This document shows, in pieces, positions 9,405-18,693 of a DNA stretch of 64,000 nt. This DNA comes from Arthrobacter sp. B1I2 (GTDB lineage Bacteria; Actinomycetota; Actinomycetes; Actinomycetales; Micrococcaceae): positions 3,224,001-3,288,000 of the forward strand of contig NZ_JAUSYC010000001.1 of NCBI RefSeq assembly GCF_030816485.1. The letters run 5' to 3'. Numbering within the stretch: position 1 is the first letter of the stretch; every line of letters begins with the position of its first letter. The notes beneath the pieces are model-generated. The model ran no database searches. It was not told the DNA's origin and saw only the letters and a program-made list of their open reading frames with translations. The translations under genes and the position numbers were made by a program.

Positions 9405-9490
9405 ATGAGCTCCCCCGATCTGACCCCTGAGGACATCCAGGCCTGCCTCAAGGTCCTGAACACCATCCACGCGTATGACGAGGAGCACCC
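9405..9490 (+). pseudogene. N-terminal segment of the SDR gene, out of frame with the rest
   Basis: From the ATG at 9405 the frame reads MSSPDLTPEDIQACLKVLNT and continues to about ...YDEEHP, then loses similarity to the downstream protein. Dropping one base from the CCCCGG run at 9487-9492 joins ...EEHP directly to DYISVRRATGK of the long frame. 9405-10857 is 1453 nt, exactly one more than a multiple of three, giving a 483-aa protein when repaired. This is either a real +1 frameshift or a sequencing error in the run. Confidence 0.65.
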
Positions 9491-10857
9491 CGGACTACAT
9501 CTCGGTGCGCCGCGCCACCGGGAAGATGTTCAAGGCAGTCAAGCGCCACCGCAGGGTCACCAAGCGCGACACAATCGCCGAGGCCGACCGTGCCGTCATT
9601 GCCCAGACGGCCACCGCCGCGCCGGACCGGATCGATGACGAGACCCGCGGCAACAAGCTGGCACCCTCGGCCACCGGCGAGATCGCGGGCCACCTCATCC
9701 GGTCCCGCCCCTGCTACATCTGCAAGCAGCACTACACCCAGGTGGACGCCTTCTACCACCAGCTCTGCCCCGAATGCGCGGCCTTCAGCCACAGCAAGCG
9801 TGACGCGCGGACCGACCTGACCGGCCGGCGGGCCCTGCTCACCGGCGGGCGCGCCAAGATCGGGATGTACATCGCCCTCCGGCTGCTGCGCGACGGGGCC
9901 CACACCACCATAACCACCCGCTTCCCCAAGGACGCTGCCCGCCGGTTCGCCGCAATGGAAGACAGCGGCGAATGGCTGCACCGGCTCCGGATCGTCGGCA
10001 TCGACCTGCGCGACCCTTCCCAGGTCATGGCCCTGACCGACTCACTCAACGAGGCCGGTCCGATGGACATCATCATCAACAATGCCGCCCAGACCGTGCG
10101 CCGCTCCGGCAACGCCTACAAGCCCCTGGTAGACGCAGAAGACGAGCCGCTTCCCGCGGCGCTCGAACACGCCAACGGCGGCCCCGAACTGCTGACCTTC
10201 GGCCATGCGCACGACAAGCATCCGCTGGCGCTTGCCGGCAGCGTCACCGAACATCCGGTCCTGGCCGGCGACGCCATCACCTCACTGGCACTGTCCACCG
10301 GGTCCGCCTCCCTGGAGCGGATCGCCTCCGGGACCGCGATCGACGCCGGCGGCCTGGTCCCCGACCTAGCCACCATCAACAGCTGGACGCAGGTGGTGGA
10401 CGAAGTGGATCCGCTCGAAATGCTCGAGGTCCAGCTCTGCAACGTGACCGCGCCGTTCCTGCTGGTCAGCCGGCTCCGCCCCGCCATGAAGCGCTCCACC
10501 GCGCGGCGGAAGTACATCGTGAACGTCTCCGCCATGGAAGGCCAGTTCTCCCGGGCCTACAAGGGGCCTGGCCATCCGCACACCAACATGGCCAAGGCTG
10601 CGCTGAACATGATGACCCGCACCAGCGCCCAGGAGATGCTGGAGACGGACGGCATCCTGATGACCGCCGTGGACACCGGCTGGATCACGGATGAACGTCC
10701 CCACTTCACCAAGGTCCGGCTCATGGAGGAAGGCTTCCACGCGCCCCTGGACCTGGTGGACGGCGCGGCCCGTGTTTACGATCCCATCGTCATGGGCGAG
10801 AACGGCGAGGACCAGTACGGCGTCTTCCTCAAGGATTACAAGCCCAGCCCCTGGTGA
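9475..10857 (+). CDS. SDR family oxidoreductase with N-terminal zinc-ribbon-like motif
   Basis: 460 aa as read from the ATG at 9475; probably originally 483 aa starting at 9405 (see the frameshift). Before the Rossmann domain lies a four-cysteine motif, CYIC and then CPEC about 20 residues on, likely to bind zinc. The SDR part shows GRRALLTGGRAKIGMYIALR for NAD(P) binding, IINNAAQTVRR, and VNVSAMEGQFSRAYKGPGH with the downstream KAALNMM, so the catalytic Tyr/Lys spacing differs from classical YxxxK. A large insertion (about residues 210-300) separates NNAA from the catalytic Ser. Substrate unknown. It precedes a small FMN-barrel gene by 18 nt. Confidence 0.85.
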   Translation: MTRSTPDYISVRRATGKMFKAVKRHRRVTKRDTIAEADRAVIAQTATAAPDRIDDETRGNKLAPSATGEIAGHLIRSRPCYICKQHYTQVDAFYHQLCPECAAFSHSKRDARTDLTGRRALLTGGRAKIGMYIALRLLRDGAHTTITTRFPKDAARRFAAMEDSGEWLHRLRIVGIDLRDPSQVMALTDSLNEAGPMDIIINNAAQTVRRSGNAYKPLVDAEDEPLPAALEHANGGPELLTFGHAHDKHPLALAGSVTEHPVLAGDAITSLALSTGSASLERIASGTAIDAGGLVPDLATINSWTQVVDEVDPLEMLEVQLCNVTAPFLLVSRLRPAMKRSTARRKYIVNVSAMEGQFSRAYKGPGHPHTNMAKAALNMMTRTSAQEMLETDGILMTAVDTGWITDERPHFTKVRLMEEGFHAPLDLVDGAARVYDPIVMGENGEDQYGVFLKDYKPSPW

Positions 10858-10875
10858 AGGGCGTATGCTCACCGC

Positions 10876-11343
10876 ATGAGCAACGAGTCATCTCCCCAAG
10901 TGCAGAACCTCGAACACCACGAATGCTGGGCGTTGCTGCGGACGGTGTCCGTGGGAAGGCTGGCCGTGCTGGTGGACGGGCGGCCGGACATCTTCCCTGT
11001 CAACTACACGGTGGACGGCGGCACGCTGGTCTTCCGGACAGGCCAGGGAACCAAATTGTCCGCAGCCTCCGGCGACTCCGCCGTTGCCGTGGAAGCCGAT
11101 GGTGTGGACCCTGACACGGGCCTGGCCTGGAGTGTGGTGATCAAGGGCACCGCTGCCCTGCTCAAGAGCACCGAGGAAGTGCTGGAGACGTCCCGCCTGT
11201 ACCTCTTCCCCTGGCAGTCGGGGCGCAAGGACGCGTTCATCCGCATCACCCCGGACTCGGTCACGGGCCGCCGCTTCCAGGTCACGGATCCGATGACCTG
11301 GTGGACCCAGATCAGCAGCAGTGCCAGAACGTCTCCGGAATAG
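10876..11343 (+). CDS. Pyridoxamine 5'-phosphate oxidase family protein (FMN split barrel)
   Basis: 155 aa, the usual length for single-domain PNPOx-like or nitroreductase-resistance (NimA-like) proteins. Features: HECWALLRTVSVGRLAVLVDGRPDIFPVNY at the start, and FRTGQGTKLSAAS, typical of the beta-barrel that binds FMN or F420. A TATGCT hexamer at 10864-10869 sits 6 nt before the ATG, so a leaderless start is possible. The substrate cannot be inferred; redox or detoxification is the general family role. Convergent with the transglutaminase gene. Confidence 0.85.
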   Translation: MSNESSPQVQNLEHHECWALLRTVSVGRLAVLVDGRPDIFPVNYTVDGGTLVFRTGQGTKLSAASGDSAVAVEADGVDPDTGLAWSVVIKGTAALLKSTEEVLETSRLYLFPWQSGRKDAFIRITPDSVTGRRFQVTDPMTWWTQISSSARTSPE

Positions 11344-11357
11344 AGCCGGCGCCGTCA

Positions 11358-11386
11358 GGTTCCCGCGGCCACGAAAGCGGGGAACC
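11358..11386. terminator. Hairpin between convergent genes
   Basis: GGTTCCCGC (11358-11366) pairs with GCGGGGAACC (11377-11386), with one bulged G and a loop of about 10 nt, inside the 50-nt gap between two convergent genes. It could act in both directions. Confidence 0.5.
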
Positions 11387-11393
11387 CGTCGTC

Positions 11394-12245
11394 TCAGGCG
11401 AGCTGGGTGATCTCCACGCTGACATTCAGGGCGGATCCGCCACCGCCGGACAGGATGCCCTTCAGCGGCGTTACATCCCGGTAGTCCCTGCCACGGGCCA
11501 CCGTGACGTGGAAGTCGCCGGCCGGTTTGTGGTTGGTGGGGTCCCAACTGCGCCAGTCGCCGTCCCACCATTCCAGCCAGGCGTGCGACTGCCCGGCCAC
11601 GGTCTCGCCGATTCCCGCGCTGGACCGCGGGTGCAGGTAGCCGGAGACGTACCGCGCGGGAATGCCGCAGCTGCGCAGCGCGCCGATGGCCAGATGTGCC
11701 AGGTCCTGGCATACGCCCTGGCGCTGCCCCCAGGCCTCCTCCGCGTTGGTGGTGACCGCAGTGGAGCCTGACATGTACGTCATCTCTCCGCGCATCCAGG
11801 CAAAGACCGCCATGGCGGCCTCGTGCGGGTTCTTCCCGGCCACGACGTCCGGGATGATGCCCAGCACTTCGTCACCGGGCCCGCTCAGCCGGGACTGCGG
11901 CAGCCAGTCACTGAAGGCGTCCAGCGTCTCCGGGGAGGCAAGGATGTCCCAGCCCGCAATGTCCGCTTCCGACGGGATCTTCTCCGCCCGGTGCACCTCC
12001 ACGGTGATGTTGGAGACCACTTCGAGGTTTTCGTGGGGCATCTGCATGTCAAAGGCGGTGACCCTGGTCCCCCAGTAGTCGCGGTAGGTGCTCACCGCGG
12101 CCTGCGACGGGGAAACCTTCACCACCGACTCCAGGACCACCTGCTGCGAATCCGTCAGCGGCGTCATCCGGGCCTCGTTATAGGACAGGGTCACCCGCTT
12201 GTTGTACTTGTAGGCCGTTCTGTGGACGATGCTCAACCGGGTCAT
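11394..12245 (-). CDS. Transglutaminase family protein (ATP-grasp/alpha-E cluster)
   Basis: 283 aa. The N-terminal bacterial transglutaminase-associated domain (about 1-100) is followed by a transglutaminase-like papain fold with a complete triad: Cys179 in QGVCQDLAH, His221 in GQSHAWLEWW, Asp235 in WDPTNHK. Such proteins act as peptidases or amidases rather than cross-linkers in many bacteria. The ATG overlaps the alpha-E gene stop (ATGA), so the two are coupled. It is the third member of a conserved cluster with a circularly permuted ATP-grasp, thought to build and process an unknown peptide or amide product (comparative-genomics prediction, not shown here). Confidence 0.93.
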   Translation of the reverse strand: MTRLSIVHRTAYKYNKRVTLSYNEARMTPLTDSQQVVLESVVKVSPSQAAVSTYRDYWGTRVTAFDMQMPHENLEVVSNITVEVHRAEKIPSEADIAGWDILASPETLDAFSDWLPQSRLSGPGDEVLGIIPDVVAGKNPHEAAMAVFAWMRGEMTYMSGSTAVTTNAEEAWGQRQGVCQDLAHLAIGALRSCGIPARYVSGYLHPRSSAGIGETVAGQSHAWLEWWDGDWRSWDPTNHKPAGDFHVTVARGRDYRDVTPLKGILSGGGGSALNVSVEITQLA

Positions 12246-13168
12246 GACACTTCTCCCACCCAGGCAAGTTCGTCCGCCTGATTGAAGTACTTACGGGAAA
12301 TGGCGTCCGAGGCCTGGGACACTGCCTTCTGCACCCGCTCCATGTGCTCGGGCAGCTCTGACATGAGGTCGTCTGTCCGGTGGAACTCAAGGAAGGTACG
12401 GGCCTGCCCCACGATGCGGCGGGCGTCATTGATGAAGCCCACCCGCTGCGCGGACGGGTCCAGCTTGGCAAGGCACTCATCAGCGTCCCGCAGCGCGTAG
12501 ACGATGGACCGCGGAAAGAGCCGGTCCAGGAGCAGGAACTCGGCAGCGTGCTGGTCACCGAACGCGGCGCGCCGGGTGCGCAGGAAGGATTCGTAGGCGC
12601 CGGCGCAGCGCAGCATGTTGACCCAGGACATTCCGGCCGAGAGCACGTCGCGGGTGGAAAGCATCCTGGCCGTCATGTCCGCGCGTTCCAGGGACCGGCC
12701 CAGGACCAGGAAGAGCCAGCTTTCGTCATGGCTCACCGTGGTGTCGGCAAGGCCGCTGACCATGGCCGTGCGCTCCAGGGTCCAGTTGCAGAAACGGTAG
12801 GTGCCCACCACGTCCTTGCGGTGCTGGCTCAGCCCGTAATAGGTGGTGTTGAGGCTCTCCCAGAGGCCGGAGGACACGGTTTCGCGGGCACGGCGGGCGT
12901 TCTCGCGGGCAGCACCAAGGGAGCCGGCGATGGATGTGGCGCTCGTCTTGTCGTAGGCCAGGGCATGGAGCAGTTCCGGCAGGCCGAAGTCCTCGCTCTG
13001 CGGCCGGGCGCCCATGACGGCCAGCAGTTCCTGGGCCACGCTCCTGCGCTCCTCCATGGGGAGGTGGTTCAGGCGCTCCAGGTGTACATCCAGAATGCGG
13101 GCGGTACCGTCCGCCCGCTCCACATAGCGGCCGATCCAAAACAGGGACTCGGCAATACGGCTAAGCAT
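12242..13168 (-). CDS. Alpha-E domain-containing protein
   Basis: 308 aa, almost wholly helical. It starts MLSRIAESLFWIGRYVERAD, the hallmark N terminus of alpha-E (DUF403) proteins, and contains a second similar helix (LGRSLERADMTARML). No catalytic motif is known for this family. It lies 60 nt after the ATP-grasp gene and overlaps the transglutaminase gene by 4 nt, so it is very likely a partner of both, perhaps as a scaffold or accessory subunit (inference). Confidence 0.93.
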   Translation of the reverse strand: MLSRIAESLFWIGRYVERADGTARILDVHLERLNHLPMEERRSVAQELLAVMGARPQSEDFGLPELLHALAYDKTSATSIAGSLGAARENARRARETVSSGLWESLNTTYYGLSQHRKDVVGTYRFCNWTLERTAMVSGLADTTVSHDESWLFLVLGRSLERADMTARMLSTRDVLSAGMSWVNMLRCAGAYESFLRTRRAAFGDQHAAEFLLLDRLFPRSIVYALRDADECLAKLDPSAQRVGFINDARRIVGQARTFLEFHRTDDLMSELPEHMERVQKAVSQASDAISRKYFNQADELAWVGEVS

Positions 13169-13228
13169 TCGCGGCTACCTCCAGCGTGCCAGGAACTTTG
13201 TAAGGGGAATGTCCAACGGCGGCGCGGC

Positions 13229-14785
13229 TCACTGCTGCTGCTCCGACTGGCGGTCGCGCCAGTTGCTTTCCACCGGCCACACGGAGACCCGTTCACGGAC
13301 CGTGACGGACTGGCGGGGAACGGTTTCCACCGGCACCTGGGGTGAGTCGGCCAGGACCCACGTGTCCTTGGACCCGCCGCCCTGGCTGGAGTTGACGATC
13401 AGGGACCCTTCCTTGAGCGCCACGCGGGTCAGTCCGCCCGGGAGCACCCAGACGTTGTCGCCGTCGTTCACGGCAAAGGGCCTCAGGTCCACGTGCCGGG
13501 GGCCGAACTTGTCGCCGCCCAGGGTGGGAACGGTTGAAAGCTGCAGCACCGGCTGGGCGATCCAGCCGCGGGGGTCCGCGATGATCCGCTGGCGGAGGGC
13601 GTCCAGTTCGTCCCTGGAGGCGTCGGGGCCGATGACAAGGCCCTTGCCGCCGGAACCGTCCACGGGCTTGACCACCAGTTCTGCGAGGTTGTCCAGGGTG
13701 TACTCCCTGGCCTCCTTCTCCTCGAGCCGGAAGGTGTCCACGTTGGCGATGATGGGCTCCTCGCTGAGGTAGTAGCGGATCAGGTCAGGGACGTAACTGT
13801 AAACCAGTTTGTCGTCCGCGACGCCATTGCCCACGGCGTTGGCGATGGTGACGCCGCCGGCGCGGGCGGCGTTGACCAGGCCGGGGCAGCCAAGCATGGA
13901 GTCGGACCGGAACTGCAGCGGGTCCAGGAAGTCGTCGTCGATCCGTTTGTAGATGACGTCCACGCGCTGCTCGCCGGCGGTGGTGCGCATGTAAACGCGG
14001 TTTCCGCGGCAGATGAGGTCTCGGCCTTCCACCAGCTCCACGCCCATGAGGCCGGCCAGGAGGGTGTGCTCGAAGTAGGCGCTGTTGAACACGCCCGGCG
14101 TCAGGACGACGACGGTGGGGTCGTCCACGCCGGAGGGTGCGGTCTTGCGCAGGGCCGAGAGCAGCCGGCGCGGGTACTCCTCGACGGGCCGGATGAGCTG
14201 CTGGCCGAAGGCCTCGGGCAGGCCCTTGGCCATGGCGCGCCGGTTCTCCAGAACGTAGCTGACCCCGGACGGGACGCGGACGTTGTCCTCGAGGACGCGG
14301 AAGGTGCCGGCGGCGTCGCGGACGACGTCGATGCCGGAGATGTGGACCCGTACCCCGCCTGCCGGTTCAAAGCCGTGGACCTGCCGGTGGAAGTGGGCGC
14401 TGGTGGTCACCAGCTGACGGGGGATCACACCGTCGGACACCACCGTCATCTTGTCGTAGACGTCGTTCAGGAACGCCTCGAGGGCGTGCACGCGCTGGGC
14501 GACGCCGCGTTCCAGGACGTCCCACTCGGCTGCGGGGATGACGCGCGGGACGATGTCGAGCGGAAAGGGCCGTTCCTCGCCCGCGTAGTCGAAGGTCACG
14601 CCGCGGTCCAGGAAGGTGCGTGCCATGGAGTCGGCGCGTGCGCTGACGTCCGCCAGGGAGAGCTTCCGGAGCGCATCCGCCACCTGCCCGTACGAGTCCC
14701 TGGCCTGTTGTCCCGGGGCGAACATCTCGTCGTAGGCTCCGGTACGGCCCGCGGCCTCGGAGTAATCCTGGAATAGGTCTGACAT
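13229..14785 (-). CDS. Circularly permuted type 2 ATP-grasp protein
   Basis: 518 aa from the ATG at 14785, which gives MSDLFQDYSEAAGRTGAYDEM, matching how this family usually begins (an ATG 45 nt further upstream is also open). Motifs include VLEDNVRVPSGVSYVLENR, VDVIYKRIDDDFLDP, VVKPVDGSGGKGLVIGPDA (the glycine-rich ATP loop) and HVDLRPFAV. In permuted ATP-grasps the usual N- and C-terminal halves are swapped. The family is predicted to ligate amino acids or peptides. First gene of a three-gene unit with alpha-E and transglutaminase proteins. Substrate unknown. Confidence 0.93.
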   Translation of the reverse strand: MSDLFQDYSEAAGRTGAYDEMFAPGQQARDSYGQVADALRKLSLADVSARADSMARTFLDRGVTFDYAGEERPFPLDIVPRVIPAAEWDVLERGVAQRVHALEAFLNDVYDKMTVVSDGVIPRQLVTTSAHFHRQVHGFEPAGGVRVHISGIDVVRDAAGTFRVLEDNVRVPSGVSYVLENRRAMAKGLPEAFGQQLIRPVEEYPRRLLSALRKTAPSGVDDPTVVVLTPGVFNSAYFEHTLLAGLMGVELVEGRDLICRGNRVYMRTTAGEQRVDVIYKRIDDDFLDPLQFRSDSMLGCPGLVNAARAGGVTIANAVGNGVADDKLVYSYVPDLIRYYLSEEPIIANVDTFRLEEKEAREYTLDNLAELVVKPVDGSGGKGLVIGPDASRDELDALRQRIIADPRGWIAQPVLQLSTVPTLGGDKFGPRHVDLRPFAVNDGDNVWVLPGGLTRVALKEGSLIVNSSQGGGSKDTWVLADSPQVPVETVPRQSVTVRERVSVWPVESNWRDRQSEQQQ

Positions 14786-14898
14786 GTCCAATAGCCAACC
14801 ATCTTTTTGTTTCGAATTCATTACTGCCATCCATTCTGGCGTGTTGGCGCCGAAGGCCCGGTTGGTACTTTACGGGCCCCGTCGGGCACAGTTGGTGA

Positions 14899-15957
14899 GT
14901 GCCAGACAGCAGAAGCCTCCCAGCGCCGGGCCACGGCAGTTCCGGGCACGGGTTTGCCCGGCTGGTTCCGGGGCTTGCCGCAGCCGCAGCCGCTGTTGCA
15001 GGGGCGTTCCTGGTACATGGACTGCTGCCGGCACTGCCGGCGATGACCCTCGCTGTGGTCCTGGGCGTTCTTGCCGCCAACCTGCCCGGTGCGGGTGCCT
15101 GGACGGGCGGTCAAGCCCGGCCGGGGCTGGACTTCGCGGGCAAGCACCTGATGCGCGGAGGCATCGTGCTCCTGGGCCTGAAGGTCAGCGTCATGGACGT
15201 CCTGGGCCTGGGGTGGCTGGCCCTGGTCCTGATTGTGGGCGTCGTGGCGGCCAGTTTCGGCGGCACGTACGCGATCTCGCGCTTGTTCCGCCTGCCGCCG
15301 GTGACCTCGCTCCTGGTGGCTACGGGGTTCTCCATCTGTGGCGCCTCCGCCATTGGCGCCATGGCCGCCGTCCGCCGCATCCGGCACTCGGAAACCGTGC
15401 TGCCCGTAGCCCTCGTCACCCTCTGCGGGACCCTGGCCATCGGCATCCTGCCCCTCCTCGCCCATCCCTTGGGGCTCGCGGCCGCAGTTTTTGGAGCCTG
15501 GACCGGCGCGTCGGTACACGATGTGGGCCAGGTGGTGGCCACGGCGCAAACCGCCGGGACGGGCGCCCTGGCGATCGCCGTCGTCGTCAAGCTCACCCGC
15601 GTTCTACTGCTGGCGCCCATTGCCGCCGCGGCAGGTGCGCACCACAGACGGGACGCGAGGGCCCTGGGGGCCGCGAACGGCGTGACAGCGGAAATGCCGC
15701 CGCTGGTGCCGCTGTTCGTCGTGGGCTTCGTGGCCATGGTGGCGCTGCGCTCCACGGGCTGGCTGTCCGCTGGCTGGCTCGAATCGGGGGCCGCGGCGCA
15801 GGACATCCTGCTGGGCGCGGCCCTGTTTGGTCTCGGCTCCGCGGTGCGGATCCGCACCCTGCTCCACACCGGCGGGCAGGCACTCCTGGCGGCTCTCGCC
15901 TCCTGGCTCCTGATTGCCGTGCTGGGCCTGGCGGCCGCCTTCCTGATCGCCGGCTGA
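14899..15957 (+). CDS. YeiH family putative sulfate exporter (integral membrane)
   Basis: 352 aa with about ten hydrophobic segments. The first 25 residues are a polar, Gly/Ser/His-rich tail. Family motifs: GKHLMRGGIVLLGLKVS, GFSICGASAIGAMAAVR and GASVHDVGQVVATAQT, characteristic of the UPF0324/YeiH proteins. These are annotated as sulfate exporters, but transport has hardly been tested. The GTG at 14899 has no clear ribosome site. Monocistronic between the divergent ATP-grasp gene and pepN. Confidence 0.88.
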   Translation: MPDSRSLPAPGHGSSGHGFARLVPGLAAAAAAVAGAFLVHGLLPALPAMTLAVVLGVLAANLPGAGAWTGGQARPGLDFAGKHLMRGGIVLLGLKVSVMDVLGLGWLALVLIVGVVAASFGGTYAISRLFRLPPVTSLLVATGFSICGASAIGAMAAVRRIRHSETVLPVALVTLCGTLAIGILPLLAHPLGLAAAVFGAWTGASVHDVGQVVATAQTAGTGALAIAVVVKLTRVLLLAPIAAAAGAHHRRDARALGAANGVTAEMPPLVPLFVVGFVAMVALRSTGWLSAGWLESGAAAQDILLGAALFGLGSAVRIRTLLHTGGQALLAALASWLLIAVLGLAAAFLIAG

Positions 15958-15990
15958 GCCATTGAAACAGCCCCGTGATTAGATAGCCGG

Positions 15991-18693
15991 GTGTCACATG
16001 AGAATCTGCTGCGCCGCGAAGCCGCCGAACGTTCAGCCCTGATCAGCACCACCAGCTATGACATCTCCCTGGATGTGCGGCAGGCAGCAGATCCGGCGGT
16101 CGCCGGCTACACGAGCCGCAGCGTCATCACCTTCACCGCCGAGCCCGGGGCAAGCACGTTCCTGGATTTCATCGGCAGCGACGTGCACAGCGTGCTCCTC
16201 AACGGCAAGGGGCTGCCCGTGGAGGACGTGGTGGACGGCGCGCGGATCCGGCTGGACAGCCTGCGGGCCGAAAACCAGGTCACCGTCACCGGGACGGCGC
16301 TGTACAGCCGGTCGGGTGAGGGCATGCACCGGTTCGTGGATCCCGCGGACGGCCAGTGCTACCTGTACACACAGTATGAGCCGGCCGACGCCCGCCGGGT
16401 CTTCGCCAACTTCGAGCAGCCCGACCTCAAGGCCACCTACACGTTCCACGTCATGGCTCCTGCAGAGTGGCAGGTGGCCTCCAACGGCGCCGAGGTGAAC
16501 CGCACCCTGCTGACCAGCGACCCCGCCACCGCGTGCTGGGACTTCGCCACCACCCTGCCCATGTCCACCTACATCACCACCGTCCTGGCCGGGCCCTATT
16601 TCAAGGCCGAGGACCGCTGGGAGGCAACGCTCGACGACGGCACCCGCCTTGACGTCCCGCTGGCCCTCTACTGCCGCGCATCCATGGCGGCCTCCTTCGA
16701 CGCGGAAGAGCTGTTCGGCCTGACCAAAAAGGGCCTGGACTTCTTCAACCGCCTCTTCGACTTCCCCTACCCCTGGGGCAAGTACGACCAGGCATTCGTC
16801 CCCGAATACAACCTCGGCGCCATGGAGAACCCGGGCCTGGTCACTTTCACGGAAAGCTACGTATTCACCTCGCGGGCCACGGACGCCCAGTACCAGGGCC
16901 GCGCCAACACCCTGATGCACGAGATGGCGCACATGTGGTTCGGCGACCTGGTGACCATGCAGTGGTGGGACGATCTCTGGCTCAAGGAATCGTTCGCGGA
17001 CTACATGGGCACGCTCGCCGTTGACCGGGCCACGGACTGGGACACGGCATGGGTCAACTTCGCCAACAAACGCAAGGCCTGGGCCTACGTCCAGGACCAG
17101 CTCCCCACCACCCATCCGGTCGTGGCGGACATCCCGGACCTGGAAGCGGCAAAACAGAACTTTGACGGCATCACCTATGCCAAGGGGGCGTCGGTCCTCA
17201 AGCAGCTGGTGGCGTACGTGGGCTTTGACGCCTTCATTGCGGGCTCGCGGGAGTACTTCCGGAAGCACGCCTACGGGAACACGTCGCTGGCCGACCTCCT
17301 TGAAGCCCTGGCTGCGGCCTCGGGCCGGGACCTCTCCGGCTGGGCCCGGCAGTGGCTGCAGACTTCCGGGATTTCCACCCTGTGGCTGGATTTCTCATCC
17401 CTTGGCACGGAAGCGGACGACGACGGCGTGCCGGGCGGGGTGGCGATCGTCCAGGAAGCGACGGACCCGGTGACGGGACGGCAAGAGCTGCGTCCGCACC
17501 GCCTCCGGGTGGGCTCCTACGATTTCGACCGGGACGGTGCCCTGGTACGGACCGGGAGCATCGAAACCGATGTGGCCGGCGCGCGGACTGAACTCCCCCA
17601 GCTTGGCGGCCAGCAGCGGCCGGCGCTCCTGCTGGTCAATGACGAGGACCTGACGTATGCCAAGGTACGGCTGGACCCGGTCTCCGAAGCAACGGTCCGT
17701 GCTTCCCTGGACCGGATAGCGGACCCCATGGCGCGTGCCCTCTGCTGGACTGCGCTCTGGAACTCTGCCCGTGACGGCGAAAGCCCGGCGGCCCGCTACG
17801 TTGATGCTGTGACCGCTTTCGGGCCGGCTGAAACCGGCATCGGGGTCCTGCTGAACATCCTGGACAACGCAACCACCGCCGTCGAGCGCTACACGCCGGC
17901 GGACACCCGGGACAGCGTGCGCGCTACTTTCCTGGCGGCAGCCGCCGCCGAGCTGGACCGGGCCGTCGCGGGCTCCGACGCACAACTTGCCTGGGCCCGC
18001 ACCCTGGCCACCCTCAGCCGGCAGGACGCCGGGATGCTCCCCCGGCTCCGCGGCCTCCTGGAGGGTACAGCTGCCGTGGACGGCCTGGCCGTGGACGCCG
18101 AGCTGCGCTGGCAGCTGTGGCATGCGCTGGCTGCCAATGGGCAGGCCGGCGCTGCCGAACTCGACGCCGAGCTCGAGCGGGACACCACCGCATCCGGCCG
18201 CGCCGGACATGCAACAGCCATGGCATCGCGGCCCGCCCCCGAGGTCAAGGCCTCGGCGTGGGAGGCCGCAGTTCGCGGGAACGAGCTTTCCAACCAGCTC
18301 CTCACCGCCACCATCAGCGGATTCAACGCTGCGCCGCCGGCGCTGCTGGAGCCGTACGTGGAGCCCTACTTCGACTGCCTGCGGACTGTTTGGGATGAGC
18401 GCAGCATCGAAATTGCCAGCCGGATTGTCCGCGGCCTCTATCCCGCGGCGCAGGACCTGGCGGAGGGGAGCCGGCCCGAAGACCACCCCGTGGTCCGGCG
18501 GACGGATGACTGGCTGGATGCCCACGCCGACGCGCCGCACGCCCTGCGGCGGATCATCCTGGAGCAGCGCAGCCACCTGCTGCGGGCACTCACGGCACAG
18601 GCCGCCGTCGTTCCCCACCGGCCCCCTAACCTCGCTGCGCTCGGCCAGGGCACCCTGCCGGCGTGGGCCCACCACCCATCGATTGCTGAGTAA
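15991..18693 (+). CDS. pepN: Aminopeptidase N, M1 zinc metallopeptidase
   Basis: 900-aa cytosolic aminopeptidase that removes N-terminal residues from peptides. The exopeptidase motif GAMEN lies near residue 277-281. The zinc site is HEMAH (310-314) with the third ligand Glu333 in WLKESFADYMG, exactly 18 residues after the second His. The N-terminal saddle domain and the long C-terminal helical domain are present; length is normal for actinobacterial PepN. The GTG at 15991 lacks a Shine-Dalgarno sequence, and a TTAGAT-like hexamer lies 6 nt upstream. The final residues PSIAE and the stop codon are encoded by the palindromic repeat at 18676-18739. Confidence 0.96.
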   Translation: MSHENLLRREAAERSALISTTSYDISLDVRQAADPAVAGYTSRSVITFTAEPGASTFLDFIGSDVHSVLLNGKGLPVEDVVDGARIRLDSLRAENQVTVTGTALYSRSGEGMHRFVDPADGQCYLYTQYEPADARRVFANFEQPDLKATYTFHVMAPAEWQVASNGAEVNRTLLTSDPATACWDFATTLPMSTYITTVLAGPYFKAEDRWEATLDDGTRLDVPLALYCRASMAASFDAEELFGLTKKGLDFFNRLFDFPYPWGKYDQAFVPEYNLGAMENPGLVTFTESYVFTSRATDAQYQGRANTLMHEMAHMWFGDLVTMQWWDDLWLKESFADYMGTLAVDRATDWDTAWVNFANKRKAWAYVQDQLPTTHPVVADIPDLEAAKQNFDGITYAKGASVLKQLVAYVGFDAFIAGSREYFRKHAYGNTSLADLLEALAAASGRDLSGWARQWLQTSGISTLWLDFSSLGTEADDDGVPGGVAIVQEATDPVTGRQELRPHRLRVGSYDFDRDGALVRTGSIETDVAGARTELPQLGGQQRPALLLVNDEDLTYAKVRLDPVSEATVRASLDRIADPMARALCWTALWNSARDGESPAARYVDAVTAFGPAETGIGVLLNILDNATTAVERYTPADTRDSVRATFLAAAAAELDRAVAGSDAQLAWARTLATLSRQDAGMLPRLRGLLEGTAAVDGLAVDAELRWQLWHALAANGQAGAAELDAELERDTTASGRAGHATAMASRPAPEVKASAWEAAVRGNELSNQLLTATISGFNAAPPALLEPYVEPYFDCLRTVWDERSIEIASRIVRGLYPAAQDLAEGSRPEDHPVVRRTDDWLDAHADAPHALRRIILEQRSHLLRALTAQAAVVPHRPPNLAALGQGTLPAWAHHPSIAE

